A stretch of 64,000 nt of DNA from Candidatus Scalindua arabica. GTDB taxonomy: Bacteria; Planctomycetota; Brocadiia; Brocadiales; Scalinduaceae. The stretch lies in contig JAANXD010000073.1 in the NCBI GenBank assembly GCA_018263435.1, forward strand, positions 1 through 64,000, given 5' to 3'. Both the position numbers and the translations under genes were made by a program. Position 1 is the first letter of the stretch. Each line of letters starts with the position of its first letter. Of the stretch, positions 1 through 8,308 are shown piece by piece. Below the pieces are notes generated by a model that had not been told where the DNA came from, did no database searches, and was given only the letters and a program-made list of their open reading frames with translations.

Positions 1-70
1 AAGTCATGGTGTTTTATTTTTTTAACTTTAGTTCAATTTAGCTCACTTTTAACTTTGCGACTTCTTTCCT

Positions 71-757
71 CTATTCTGTTTCTTTGCAATATTTCTCCAA
101 TAACTCAATCAGCTCTTTTGCCTCGTCAGGCACTGTGACCTCATTATTAAATATTTCCTTTATGGTCACCTCATCTTTACCATAAAACTTTTCATTAGCG
201 CCGTTATCCTGTGTCAAAACCCCACCCTCTACTGATAGTCCTGCGAATAGCCCATTAGCAGTTGCGTAGACCAGAAAAGCGGTATCAGGTCCTATCTTTG
301 CCTCTGCATCCCTTCCATAAGGGCCTACTGCAACAGACGCATCAAGACCCAATTTACACTTTGCCTTCAGCAGGGACTCTAAACCTCTCTTATTCATTAT
401 CAAAAGTATCGTATCAATTGACTGTAATCCGGCCTGGAATCCGGCACTTCCCTCTGCGCTGGTAACAAACGAAGGCGCACTCCATTTACCGGTCTTTTTA
501 TCTCTCTTCAGCGCTACTCCTTTGCCACCCTTAATTCCAAAAATAAATCCAGCCTTATACTGACGTATTATTACAACACCGTGGCTCTTCCGCAAAAGGG
601 CTGTAGGTATCCTCGTATCAGGAATCTCTATTACATCTTCAAGATAATTATTAGCCCTTTCAATTCTATCATTCAGTTTCCTCTTTGATACCGCATGTAT
701 ATCCGGAACAACCAGAAAAAAACAGCAAATCATCAACACTAAAATCTTCATTCTCAT
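71..757 (-). CDS. SYLF (YSC84-like) lipid-binding domain protein
   Basis: Exported 228-residue protein. Residues 1-22 form a signal peptide with a short basic N-terminus and a hydrophobic core, probably cut after IHA. The rest reads as one SYLF/YSC84 domain: the stretch around residues 55-85 (GVVIIRQYKAGFIFG then GGKGVAL) and the segment GLDASVAVGPYGRDAEA are typical. In eukaryotic relatives this fold binds phosphoinositides and actin; in bacteria the role is poorly defined, and a periplasmic or membrane-associated lipid-binding function is the usual inference. It is the last gene of the minus-strand run and is not obviously linked in function to its neighbours. Domain assignment is firm; function is not. 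Confidence 0.85.
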   Translation of the reverse strand: MRMKILVLMICCFFLVVPDIHAVSKRKLNDRIERANNYLEDVIEIPDTRIPTALLRKSHGVVIIRQYKAGFIFGIKGGKGVALKRDKKTGKWSAPSFVTSAEGSAGFQAGLQSIDTILLIMNKRGLESLLKAKCKLGLDASVAVGPYGRDAEAKIGPDTAFLVYATANGLFAGLSVEGGVLTQDNGANEKFYGKDEVTIKEIFNNEVTVPDEAKELIELLEKYCKETE

Positions 758-773
758 ATTAGAAACCCTCCTA

Positions 774-1190
774 TTAACAAATATACCTGGCTTTAACTTC
801 CAATGCTTTCGCCAGTAATTTTACATCCTCGTGGCCAGTAATCTTCATGCATTCGACTACTACCATTGCACACACTGAAGCATCTTCTTCTGCATCATGA
901 TGTTTGAACTCTAACCCAAGGTACTCAGCAACGGTGTTCAGTTTATGATTCCTTAAATCCGGCCACATTTTTCTCGCAAAATCAACTGTGCAATAATATT
1001 CAATACAGGGATATGCAATACCATAAGCATCGAGGCTGGACTGTAAGACACTTATGTCGAATGAGGCATTGTGAGCCAGGACTATCACCTTGTGAACGCA
1101 GGGATCAGTTCCGGACAAAGTAACAATAGCTCCTTTAGATTTGTGGAACATCAGGAATTGCCGGGGATTTAATGCGGCACGGGAGTTCAT
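774..1190 (-). pseudogene. N-terminally truncated DEDDh 3'-5' exonuclease (DnaQ/PolC-epsilon type)
   Basis: The 138-residue reading frame holds the second half of a DEDDh exonuclease domain: Exo II (HNASFD, residues 40-45) and Exo III (HHDAEEDA, about residues 98-105). The first motif, DxE, which supplies two metal ligands and normally opens the protein (a start like FxAIDFETAN), is absent. Residues 1-33 do not resemble the family and the recognisable part begins abruptly at about KVIVLAHN. Full-length relatives are about 170-200 residues. The ATG lies five bases after the ksgA stop. I read it as a 5'-deleted, inactive gene. An alternative is a start in another frame hidden under ksgA, but no remnant of the first motif is visible there. 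Confidence 0.7.
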
Positions 1191-1195
1191 GATAG

Positions 1196-2161
1196 TTACA
1201 CAGGATCTTTCCGGGAGGTTACATAATCTGATATTTCATTGGACAGCTCTATCAGCTTTTCTATTTCCAACTCTTCCCCCCTACTCTCAGGCTTTATACC
1301 AACATACTCTAAAATAGCCATTAAATCCTGACGTGTTTCACCCTTCTTTATTCCGTGACTTGCACAAAGCGACAACAGGCTGTTCGAAAGGGTCTTTCGC
1401 CTTGAGGAATATATTGACCTGACAACGTCCTGAAAACCCCGATAGTCACGAATCGTGTCGACATGTGTGTGTCGATTGACCGTCATCTTTACGATTGCGG
1501 AATCCACCAGCGGGGCAGGCCAGAATACCTGAGGTGACAGCTTCTTCAGCACCTTCACTTCTGCAAAAAGCCTTGTCATAATCGACAGTACGCCGTAATC
1601 CTTGGTGCCGGGATGTGCCATTATCCGATCTGTAGTATCACGCTGAAGCATCAGGATCATAGTCTTGATGGGTAATATTTCCTGAAGCAAATCAATAATA
1701 ACCGGAGTACTGATATAATATGGAAGATTAGCTATAACTTTGACGCATGTATCCTCAGAAGAATCAGCAGTACTGACATGATCAGATATGGCCTCTACTA
1801 TTTCCGGTTGGATATGGTGTTTTGATTTCAGGATATCCCTGTTGATCAGAGTAACATTGTTAAAATCCTTTAATGTCTCTTCCAGGATTTCAAACAACTT
1901 ACGGTCAACTTCTACAGCAAAAACATGCCCCGCTTCTTGAGCAAGCAGCCTTGTTAGGGAACCCGTCCCAGCCCCTATTTCAAGTACTACATCATTACGA
2001 CACAGCTCTGCAGTCTTAACGATAAACTGCAATAGATTCTGGTCGATTAAGAAATTCTGCCCCCACTGCTTCTTGATGCGAATGCCTCGTTCCTCAAAAA
2101 GCACCTTCAGCATTGATTTTGTGTGAGGACCATCCAACGAAACTATGTCTTCGAATAACAT
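1196..2161 (-). CDS. rsmA: 16S rRNA dimethyladenosine transferase RsmA/KsgA
   Basis: SAM-dependent enzyme that dimethylates the two adjacent adenosines near the 3' end of 16S rRNA, a late step of small-subunit assembly. Class I methyltransferase motifs are in order: QNFLID near residue 36, the SAM loop EIGAGTGS at residues 61-68, and the catalytic NLPYYIS at 145-151 (N-x-P-Y type for base N-methylation). At 321 residues it is longer than most family members (about 270). The extra length is an N-terminal stretch of about 30 residues and a small acidic insertion around residues 121-140. The ATG at 2161 gives the only full-length reading. Confidence 0.95.
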   Translation of the reverse strand: MLFEDIVSLDGPHTKSMLKVLFEERGIRIKKQWGQNFLIDQNLLQFIVKTAELCRNDVVLEIGAGTGSLTRLLAQEAGHVFAVEVDRKLFEILEETLKDFNNVTLINRDILKSKHHIQPEIVEAISDHVSTADSSEDTCVKVIANLPYYISTPVIIDLLQEILPIKTMILMLQRDTTDRIMAHPGTKDYGVLSIMTRLFAEVKVLKKLSPQVFWPAPLVDSAIVKMTVNRHTHVDTIRDYRGFQDVVRSIYSSRRKTLSNSLLSLCASHGIKKGETRQDLMAILEYVGIKPESRGEELEIEKLIELSNEISDYVTSRKDPV

Positions 2162-2202
2162 ACCGTACTTAACGACTTACGAGTGGACTATTCTAACAGA
2201 AT

Positions 2203-2372
2203 TCTAAACTCGAAATCCGAAGCCCGAAATCCCTGCCCGACAAATAGCAGGAGGGCGAAACAATTTTCAAAATTAAAAATTCAAATGACCAAAATCCTGT
2301 CTAGAATTTCTGTCATTCGACATTCGAATTTGTTTCGAATTTCGATATTCTATATTCGGATTTATTCCTGTT
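2203..2372. repeat. Dispersed CGAAATCCGAA / TTTCGATATTC repeat, copy 1
   Basis: Non-coding spacer between ksgA and rubrerythrin. It holds the words CGAAATCCGAAGCCCGAAAT, AAATTCAAATGACCAAAAT and GAATTTCGATATTC, with the 3' part roughly the inverse complement of the 5' part. Related text occurs at 14508-14632, 34076-34248 and 38140-38345. No reading frame here looks like a gene. Confidence 0.6.
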
Positions 2373-2420
2373 GCCCGTAGCCTCTTTTTATACAAAGAAC
2401 AAACCGGTGATTTATAGAAT

Positions 2421-2912
2421 TCAATCAATCTTTGTAAACATGGACTCAGGTGCACCACAGATATGGCATTTATCAGGTGCACTGTTTTCTACTGTGTTCC
2501 CGCATATCTGACAAACATAATAATCTACCGATTCATTATTGTCCAAATGGTCCAAAGCTTTCTGATACAGGCTTGCATGGATACTCTCCACCTTATTGGC
2601 AAGATCAAAGCTCCGCACGGCCTTGCTTTCCCCTTCCTTTTCAGCCTCCATAATCATTTCAGGATACATTTTCGTATACTCGTGCGTCTCTCCCTCAATG
2701 GCCTCCTGAAGATTCTCTTTTGTACTATTGATACCGCCCATCACCTTTAGATGGCTGTGGGCATGTACTGTCTCTGCTGCAGCCGCTGCACGGAAAAGCT
2801 TTGCCGCCTGTTCAAAACCTTCTTCGTCAGCCTTTTTGGCAAAGGCCAGATATTTTCTGTTTGCCTGTGACTCGCCGGCAAAGGCATCCTTCAGGTTATC
2901 CATAGTTGACAT
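2421..2912 (-). CDS. rbr: Rubrerythrin
   Basis: Cytoplasmic non-haem iron protein of anaerobes that reduces hydrogen peroxide. Residues 1-125 form the ferritin-like four-helix diiron domain, with ligand-type glutamates and histidines at ESQANRKY, AETVHAHSH, EGETHEY and KVESIHASLY. Residues 131-163 form a rubredoxin-like [Fe(SCys)4] site with C134, C137, C149 and C152. The length (163 residues) is somewhat short of the classic 190 but normal for the compact subgroup. A flavodoxin gene lies 47 bases upstream on the same strand and could supply electrons, which fits an oxidative-stress pair; that link is inference. Confidence 0.95.
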   Translation of the reverse strand: MSTMDNLKDAFAGESQANRKYLAFAKKADEEGFEQAAKLFRAAAAAETVHAHSHLKVMGGINSTKENLQEAIEGETHEYTKMYPEMIMEAEKEGESKAVRSFDLANKVESIHASLYQKALDHLDNNESVDYYVCQICGNTVENSAPDKCHICGAPESMFTKID

Positions 2913-2959
2913 ATTCTCTTATCCTTTCTTTATGTTTAATGCGTTCTCTAGTAAGCAAG

Positions 2960-3406
2960 TCACGAGCCCAGCTTGTCGCAGAGAGCCTTACCGTAATCCT
3001 GGCACGCCCTCATACCTTCTGCATCTTCCACTAAATGCTCTAACAGGTTGAATGAACCTAATGACGTCATCTCCATCTTAAATACATGTTCCATTGTATC
3101 AAAGATATACTTAGGAGCATCACCACTATGGGTGTAAGAGCCAAAAGCGCCCCCGACCTTTCCGTTCAGTTTTGCTTTTTCTACCAGGAAAAGAAATGTC
3201 TTCATGTTAGCCGTCATATCTCTATGGTATGTAGGACAACCAAAGGCATAGCCGTCGTATCCTTCCATCTCTTGTTCGTTCTTTATCTCAGCGAGTTTCT
3301 TAATCTCAGCGCTGTTGCCACTGAAACGAACACCTTCGGCAATATATTCTGCCATCTTCTCTGTTTTACCCGTCCTGCTATAGTATGCAATTAAAACCTT
3401 TCCCAT
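2960..3406 (-). CDS. Flavodoxin (flavodoxin-like NADPH:quinone oxidoreductase fold)
   Basis: A 148-residue FMN-binding electron carrier. The N-terminal P-loop YYSRTGKTEKM binds the FMN phosphate, and FGCPTYHRDM and FGSYTHSGDA are the two isoalloxazine-binding loops. An in-frame ATG also exists 18 bases upstream, but those codons spell the ribosome-binding site (AAAGGAGAA) in front of the ATG at 3406, so I use 3406. It is followed by rubrerythrin, suggesting a small redox operon. It could equally be a WrbA-like or long-chain flavodoxin relative; the size favours a simple short-chain flavodoxin. Confidence 0.88.
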   Translation of the reverse strand: MGKVLIAYYSRTGKTEKMAEYIAEGVRFSGNSAEIKKLAEIKNEQEMEGYDGYAFGCPTYHRDMTANMKTFLFLVEKAKLNGKVGGAFGSYTHSGDAPKYIFDTMEHVFKMEMTSLGSFNLLEHLVEDAEGMRACQDYGKALCDKLGS

Positions 3407-3433
3407 ATTTGATTCTCCTTTCAATCCTGTCTG

Positions 3434-4471
3434 TTACACAAATGAATGTTTCTGTTTTTCTGTCATCATAATAGCCGTTTTTGTCGCCTCGATCATTGAA
3501 CCCGGATCTGCAACACATTTACCGGCAATATCAAAGGCTGTGCCGTGGGTGGGTGAAGTCCTGATAATAGGTATACCAAGTGTAATATTTACTCCTGAAT
3601 CAAAAGCGTGCATTTTTATTGGAATAGTACCCTGGTCATGAAATTGAACCACCACTACATCAAACTCCCCGTTAAGCGCCTTATTAAATACCGTGTCGGA
3701 CGAGAGCGGCCCGATACAATCAATCCCCATCTCCTGTGCACAATTTATTGCAGGTACGATGATATCCCTCTCTTCAGTTCCAAAATGATCACCATCGCCA
3801 CAGTGAGGGTTCAAACCGCAAACAGCAATCTTCGGATCAGCTATACCAAAAAGATTTTTAAGCCCTTTTGCAGTAGTTTGAATGGTAGAAAATACACTTT
3901 CATGATTTATAAACCTGAATACATCTCTTACTGCCAGATGAGTGGTAACGAATGAGACTCTCAGCCCGTTGCCAGCCATGAGCATTACTACGTCTTCAGC
4001 AGCTGTCTTTTCCTTTAACAACTCTGTATGACCTGCAAACTCAAAGCCTGCCATTTTAACTGCCTCCTTGCTTATGGGTGCTGTGACAATCGCATCGATT
4101 TCTCCTCCCATTGCAAGATCAAGCCCTTTCATTATATATTCCACAGATGCCCTGCCGCTACTCGGTAAAGGCTTGTGAGAAATGGCATCCTGAACTGAAA
4201 AGTTTTCAAGGTCTAACACGTTTATGTTATTTATTGAATCTCTATCTGCGTTCAAAGGAAGACTATCAAACCGTGAGAGTTGAAGCTTCTTTCCAATACT
4301 GAGACTGTCAGCAACAACACGTAAGACATTATAACACCCTATTATGACAAAGTCCGCAGAAGAAGCCATCTCCTGTGACGACAGTGCCTTAAGAATCACC
4401 TCCGGCCCAATCCCGCCGGGGTCTCCCATAGTTATGCCGATTAGATTTCTTTCTCTATTCTCAGATTTCAT
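3434..4471 (-). CDS. pdxA: 4-hydroxythreonine-4-phosphate dehydrogenase PdxA
   Basis: NAD-dependent, metal-dependent oxidation of 4-phosphohydroxy-L-threonine in the DXP-dependent route to pyridoxal 5'-phosphate. Family hallmarks: GITMGDPGGIGPEV at the start, AGHTELL near residue 145, the metal-site histidines of VTTHLAVRDV and VVQFHDQGTIPIK, and the C-terminal segment GVNITLGIPIIRTSPTHGTAFDI (the last broken here only by my reading). Length 345 residues is usual. The start overlaps the riboflavin synthase stop by four bases (ATGA type), so the two are translationally coupled cofactor-biosynthesis genes. Confidence 0.95.
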   Translation of the reverse strand: MKSENRERNLIGITMGDPGGIGPEVILKALSSQEMASSADFVIIGCYNVLRVVADSLSIGKKLQLSRFDSLPLNADRDSINNINVLDLENFSVQDAISHKPLPSSGRASVEYIMKGLDLAMGGEIDAIVTAPISKEAVKMAGFEFAGHTELLKEKTAAEDVVMLMAGNGLRVSFVTTHLAVRDVFRFINHESVFSTIQTTAKGLKNLFGIADPKIAVCGLNPHCGDGDHFGTEERDIIVPAINCAQEMGIDCIGPLSSDTVFNKALNGEFDVVVVQFHDQGTIPIKMHAFDSGVNITLGIPIIRTSPTHGTAFDIAGKCVADPGSMIEATKTAIMMTEKQKHSFV

Positions 4472-5112
4472 AGAAATCCTTTTTCCTTTAACATTTCTTT
4501 AGTTATTCCGGATGTAGTACTGCCATTAGTCGTTAATATCCTCTTTACCCATTTGCCTAACATATCGGTCTCTATGTTAACCTGCTCACCCGCTTTCTTG
4601 AAACCCAGTGTGGTCACTTCAAGCGTATATGGAATAAGCGCAACTGAAAATAGTCCTTCCCTGATTTCCACAATCGTCAGGCTAATCCCGTCTATAGAGA
4701 CAGAACCCTTCTTAATCATCATGTTGGCAAGTTCTTTACTTACAGAAAACCACACAGTACATTGTCCCGGTTCATTCTCTACTTTATTAATCGTGCCAAC
4801 ACCGTCTACATGCCCTGTTACAAAATGACCTCCCAGTTGATCCCCCATCTTCAATGATCTTTCTATGTTTACTTTATCAGAAGTCTTCAGTTTGCCGATA
4901 GCTGTCAAATTTAATGTCTCTGTAGAAACATCAAAATAGACATCAGAATCCTTTATCTGTGTCACTGTCAGACAGGCACCATTTATAGCAATACTGTCAC
5001 CGGGGTTCACATCAGCTGACAATGGACCTATATCTACAACAATAATCGCTGAGTCTGCCTGTAGTTTTACCTGCTTTACCTTGCCTAAATGTTCAATTAT
5101 ACCAGTAAACAT
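4468..5112 (-). CDS. ribE: Riboflavin synthase alpha chain
   Basis: Dismutates two molecules of 6,7-dimethyl-8-ribityllumazine to riboflavin and the pyrimidinedione. It has two tandem lumazine-binding domains, residues 1-97 (opening MFTGIIEHLG) and about 98-195 (opening GHFVTGHVDGVG), the standard arrangement. Length 214 residues is normal. It lies one base after the phosphatidylserine decarboxylase gene and overlaps pdxA downstream, so the three genes probably form one transcript. The other riboflavin genes are not in the window. Confidence 0.95.
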   Translation of the reverse strand: MFTGIIEHLGKVKQVKLQADSAIIVVDIGPLSADVNPGDSIAINGACLTVTQIKDSDVYFDVSTETLNLTAIGKLKTSDKVNIERSLKMGDQLGGHFVTGHVDGVGTINKVENEPGQCTVWFSVSKELANMMIKKGSVSIDGISLTIVEIREGLFSVALIPYTLEVTTLGFKKAGEQVNIETDMLGKWVKRILTTNGSTTSGITKEMLKEKGFL

Positions 5113-5113
5113 C

Positions 5114-5776
5114 TTAATCTTTACCTTTCAATATCCCCAGTACCGTAGTCCCTGCGGATACCATATCTCCCTCTTTTACAGCTATTTCAAAATCTGCATC
5201 TTCCGGAATATAGACTTCAAGCCTTGAACCAAATTTAATCATACCGAATCTCCGGCCGCGTTCTACATCCTGTCCAATCGAGCAGTCACATACGATTCTC
5301 CTTGCTACCTTTCCCGCAACCTGCTTTATCATAATCTTTGTTTTGCCATCGCTTGTGATAATTCCCATCAGATTGTGCTCGTTCATTTCAGAAGCTTTTG
5401 GAGAACGTGCATCCAGAAACTTCCCGGGTACATGTTTTATAAATTCCACTTTTCCACTATACGATATCCTGTTCACATGAACACTGAACAGGGACATAAA
5501 TGTTGCAATCTTTACAGCCTTACATTTTAAATAATTGTCCTCTTGTACGTACGATATTGAAATTATCCTCCCATCAGCAGGGGCAAGTAATTTTTCTTCC
5601 CCCTCAGGAGGGTTTCTATTTGGATCCCTGAAGAAATAAAAGACGAAGAACAGAAATATAGAAATCGGTATAACTACCAATGGATAAAAAAAGAGGCTTA
5701 ATACTATAAGCACAAAAAAGAACATTCCAAAAAAAGAAAGCTCTTTTGAACCATATTCAGCAAAAGGAAATCTCAT
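5114..5776 (-). CDS. psd: Phosphatidylserine decarboxylase, short archaetidylserine-type
   Basis: Pyruvoyl enzyme that makes phosphatidylethanolamine from phosphatidylserine at the inner membrane. Residues 10-50 contain one or two hydrophobic membrane segments; FRDPNRNPP follows, then the domain around APADGRI. The self-cleavage site is the Gly-Ser of IKFGSRLEVY near the C-terminus; cleavage would turn that serine into the pyruvoyl group of the small subunit. At 220 residues it belongs to the short, proteobacterial/archaeal-type subfamily. First gene of the psd-ribE-pdxA run. Confidence 0.93.
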   Translation of the reverse strand: MRFPFAEYGSKELSFFGMFFFVLIVLSLFFYPLVVIPISIFLFFVFYFFRDPNRNPPEGEEKLLAPADGRIISISYVQEDNYLKCKAVKIATFMSLFSVHVNRISYSGKVEFIKHVPGKFLDARSPKASEMNEHNLMGIITSDGKTKIMIKQVAGKVARRIVCDCSIGQDVERGRRFGMIKFGSRLEVYIPEDADFEIAVKEGDMVSAGTTVLGILKGKD

Positions 5777-6058
5777 AGAAGTTACGCTCCTGACTCTCTC
5801 ATAGTATCAATGTTAAATATTCCATTCTAAAGGTCAGACAAACTATAACCGGTGGAAAGACAATAACATAAATTGGCTATAAGTTTTATAATAAAACTCT
5901 GATTAGCACCGGTAAATCAAGTCTAGTTTCTAGCATATAAACATTTGCATGTCAACTTATTGCCGTGTTATTCCTTTACACTCTTTACCAAAAATAGTAA
6001 TATGTCTTATTAACTTAAAACTATTAATTTACTAAATACTATACGGAGTAGTCATAGA

Positions 6059-6769
6059 ATGAAAATCATGCAGAGTTATACATTACGTCAATCTTTTTTT
6101 GCACTGATCTTGTTATTTACCATTTGTGGCTGTAATACTACAAATAATACCTCTGCCATAAAGGCGTCAGACTCAAATCATAAACCGGATATCACACAAG
6201 CTGATTCCGACGTTCCGAAACCCGCCAAACCACAATCCAGCCCGACAGAACATCATGAAGAGCCTGTAACTGACAAAAAATCCGGGTTGGATAAGAAACA
6301 AGCAATAGAAACGCTCGCTAAAAGGCTTGACGGCTTTATTTCGGGTCATGGTGGCAGACATGAACATACTCCTGAGGGCAGGAGTACGACATCAACAAAA
6401 AAATCTACCGAGAATCCGGCAGCAAAATCTGAAGAGTTAGAAAACAGGCTTTTTATAGAGTTGGAGAAAAAACTTTACGGCAGTTGGATAAATAAGAAAG
6501 AGACAGAATCATATGAATTCCATGATGATGGAACTGTGCTGGTCACCGTAATTGGCAAGAGAGAGAAGAGCTTTAAGTTAAACGGTAACTATATTCTGGT
6601 AGGAGAAGATCGTATAAAGATAGATTTCAGAGGTGATTCCTTTGCCGGACAAATGCCGCCAAGATATTTTAAGATTTCCATCTCAGAAGACAAGTTCACG
6701 TTAACTGACGAACCAAAAGGGCCTGGTGCACCTGATGGACCATCAACAAACTATTATAGAATGAACTAG
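6059..6769 (+). CDS. Hypothetical lipoprotein with low-complexity linker and C-terminal beta domain
   Basis: 236 residues. A type II signal peptide ends in the lipobox TICGC (Cys near residue 25). Residues 30-140 are hydrophilic, rich in Ser, Thr, Pro and Lys, and probably a disordered tether. Residues about 148-236 form a compact domain starting LYGSWINKKETESYEF and continuing HDDGTVLVTVIG, like the small lipocalin-like or DUF-type domains that compare observed residue with a threshold. A GGAG ribosome site is 10 bases upstream of the ATG. It stands alone on the plus strand between two minus-strand blocks. No function can be given. Confidence 0.75.
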   Translation: MKIMQSYTLRQSFFALILLFTICGCNTTNNTSAIKASDSNHKPDITQADSDVPKPAKPQSSPTEHHEEPVTDKKSGLDKKQAIETLAKRLDGFISGHGGRHEHTPEGRSTTSTKKSTENPAAKSEELENRLFIELEKKLYGSWINKKETESYEFHDDGTVLVTVIGKREKSFKLNGNYILVGEDRIKIDFRGDSFAGQMPPRYFKISISEDKFTLTDEPKGPGAPDGPSTNYYRMN

Positions 6770-7363
6770 CTTCCTTTGCAGTTAATCGATTTCTATGCTT
6801 AGCTTGAAAAAGCAACTTTAACGTGCACAACCCGTATGTCTGATATTACAGACCTTATGCCAGAACCTCACAAAAGATAGACACAGGCATAAACCTAAGC
6901 TTTTGAAACATGACGGCTGCTGTTTTAGAAGCGACGGGTAAATGTCATCATAGTTGTCGTTTTGCAAGCTTTTTAATAAGTAATCTCTTTGCATTGTTTT
7001 CTTCCTATGATAAAAAGTCTACTTGTATACAGGCAATGATTTGTTGCTTTCTAAAGATCGCAAAAACTGAACCGTTATTTAAATATTTAGAAGTATATTT
7101 CCTAATATTCTGTAAGTCCTTGATATCTTTTGAGATGAGGAGAAAATTAATTCTATTGTGATATTCAAATGTGATTTAGTTATATGGTGTCAGTTGAAGA
7201 ATTGTACTATTATGTTACCAATAGAGGAAAATTGTTTCCAAAGTGTATAGAGAACAGACTTGCCCGCTTGATCTTGATCCTTGATAAGGGGAATTCAGGA
7301 GGATTTGCCGACTTGCTATTCCCTTTAACTACAGGGTTGTACACATTATGATGAATAATGGGA
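6770..7363. other. Spacer without a convincing gene
   Basis: Between convergent genes. The 83-codon plus-strand frame at 6910-7161 has no ribosome site and a composition unlike a protein. I see no tRNA, clear terminator or repeat family here. Confidence 0.5.
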
Positions 7364-8308
7364 CTATTTCTTCTGAATGCCCATACTATCCGGACAGAAG
7401 AGTAAGTGCCACATTAAAAGTGTATAGTATTTTAACAATCTGCTTCTAAGTTTCTCGTTCTGAAACAGAGTTATCAGGTTTCCGAGAATGTTCAGAAACA
7501 GGTTTATTAATAACTTACACGGTTTCATGATGCGAAGCGTAAGATAGGAAACAGGATCTTTGTTCTTTCTGAAAAACTTGTAGAGAGATTTGTAGTATTC
7601 AATTTGTGACTCTCCGGGTGCCTTTTTCTTACTGTGACCTGAGAGATGAAAGACTCTAGAGTCCGGCACATGACAGACCTTCCACCCTTTTTTATGCATC
7701 CTGAAGCACCAATCAGTTTCTTCAAGGAAAATAAAGTAATCCTCGTCAAGGAAGCCTGCCTCATCAATAGCCTCTTTCCTGACAATCATACACGCCCCTA
7801 TCACTGAATCCACCTCGATTGGGGCATTATAATTTTCGGCTTTACTTGGATATTTATTGGGGGATATTAATCGCAAGATGCTTTTGTTAAGTATTTCTGT
7901 TTCCAGGGAAGGAAAGTTATCTATTGAATTCTGCCTTGAACCGTCCTCATTTAAGAGCTGAACGCCTGCAACCCCAGCGTCTGGGGTATTGTTCATGAAG
8001 TCCAGCAGGCTCTTTATTGCGCCTTCCTGCAGAACAGCATCTGAGTTAAGAAGTACGGCGAATCTTCCCTGCATTACGCTCAAGGCCTGATTGTTCGCAT
8101 GAGCGAAACCGGTGTTTGTCTTGTTCTCAATCAGTTTTACATCAGGAAAACCATTTCTTACTGCATCCTGGCTCCCGTCAGTTGAATTATTATCAACTAC
8201 ATATATCTCCCGGTCAATATCCGTAACGGTCTTATAAATAGAATTCAGACAATTTATAAGTATATCACGGGTATTCCAGTTTACGATTATGAAGGATATA
8301 GCTACCAA
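7364..8308 (-). CDS. Family 2 glycosyltransferase (rhamnosyltransferase-like)
   Basis: GT-A fold inverting glycosyltransferase, 314 residues. The nucleotide-sugar site opens with SFIIVNWNTRDIL; VDNNSTDGS follows at about residue 40, NTGFAHANNQ near 65, the metal-binding-type segment LLNSDAVL near 88, and the acceptor/catalytic region FLEETDWCFRMHKKGW near 195. The C-terminal 70 residues are hydrophobic and basic, suggesting membrane attachment. Its start overlaps the preceding kinase-like gene by seven bases, and with the GT9 gene upstream it forms a lipopolysaccharide-core-type operon. Donor sugar cannot be told from sequence. Confidence 0.9.
   Translation of the reverse strand: MVAISFIIVNWNTRDILINCLNSIYKTVTDIDREIYVVDNNSTDGSQDAVRNGFPDVKLIENKTNTGFAHANNQALSVMQGRFAVLLNSDAVLQEGAIKSLLDFMNNTPDAGVAGVQLLNEDGSRQNSIDNFPSLETEILNKSILRLISPNKYPSKAENYNAPIEVDSVIGACMIVRKEAIDEAGFLDEDYFIFLEETDWCFRMHKKGWKVCHVPDSRVFHLSGHSKKKAPGESQIEYYKSLYKFFRKNKDPVSYLTLRIMKPCKLLINLFLNILGNLITLFQNEKLRSRLLKYYTLLMWHLLFCPDSMGIQKK

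Noticed and set aside
6910-7161. 83-codon plus-strand frame in the spacer
   Set aside because: No ribosome site, no recognisable domain, composition like non-coding AT-rich DNA.
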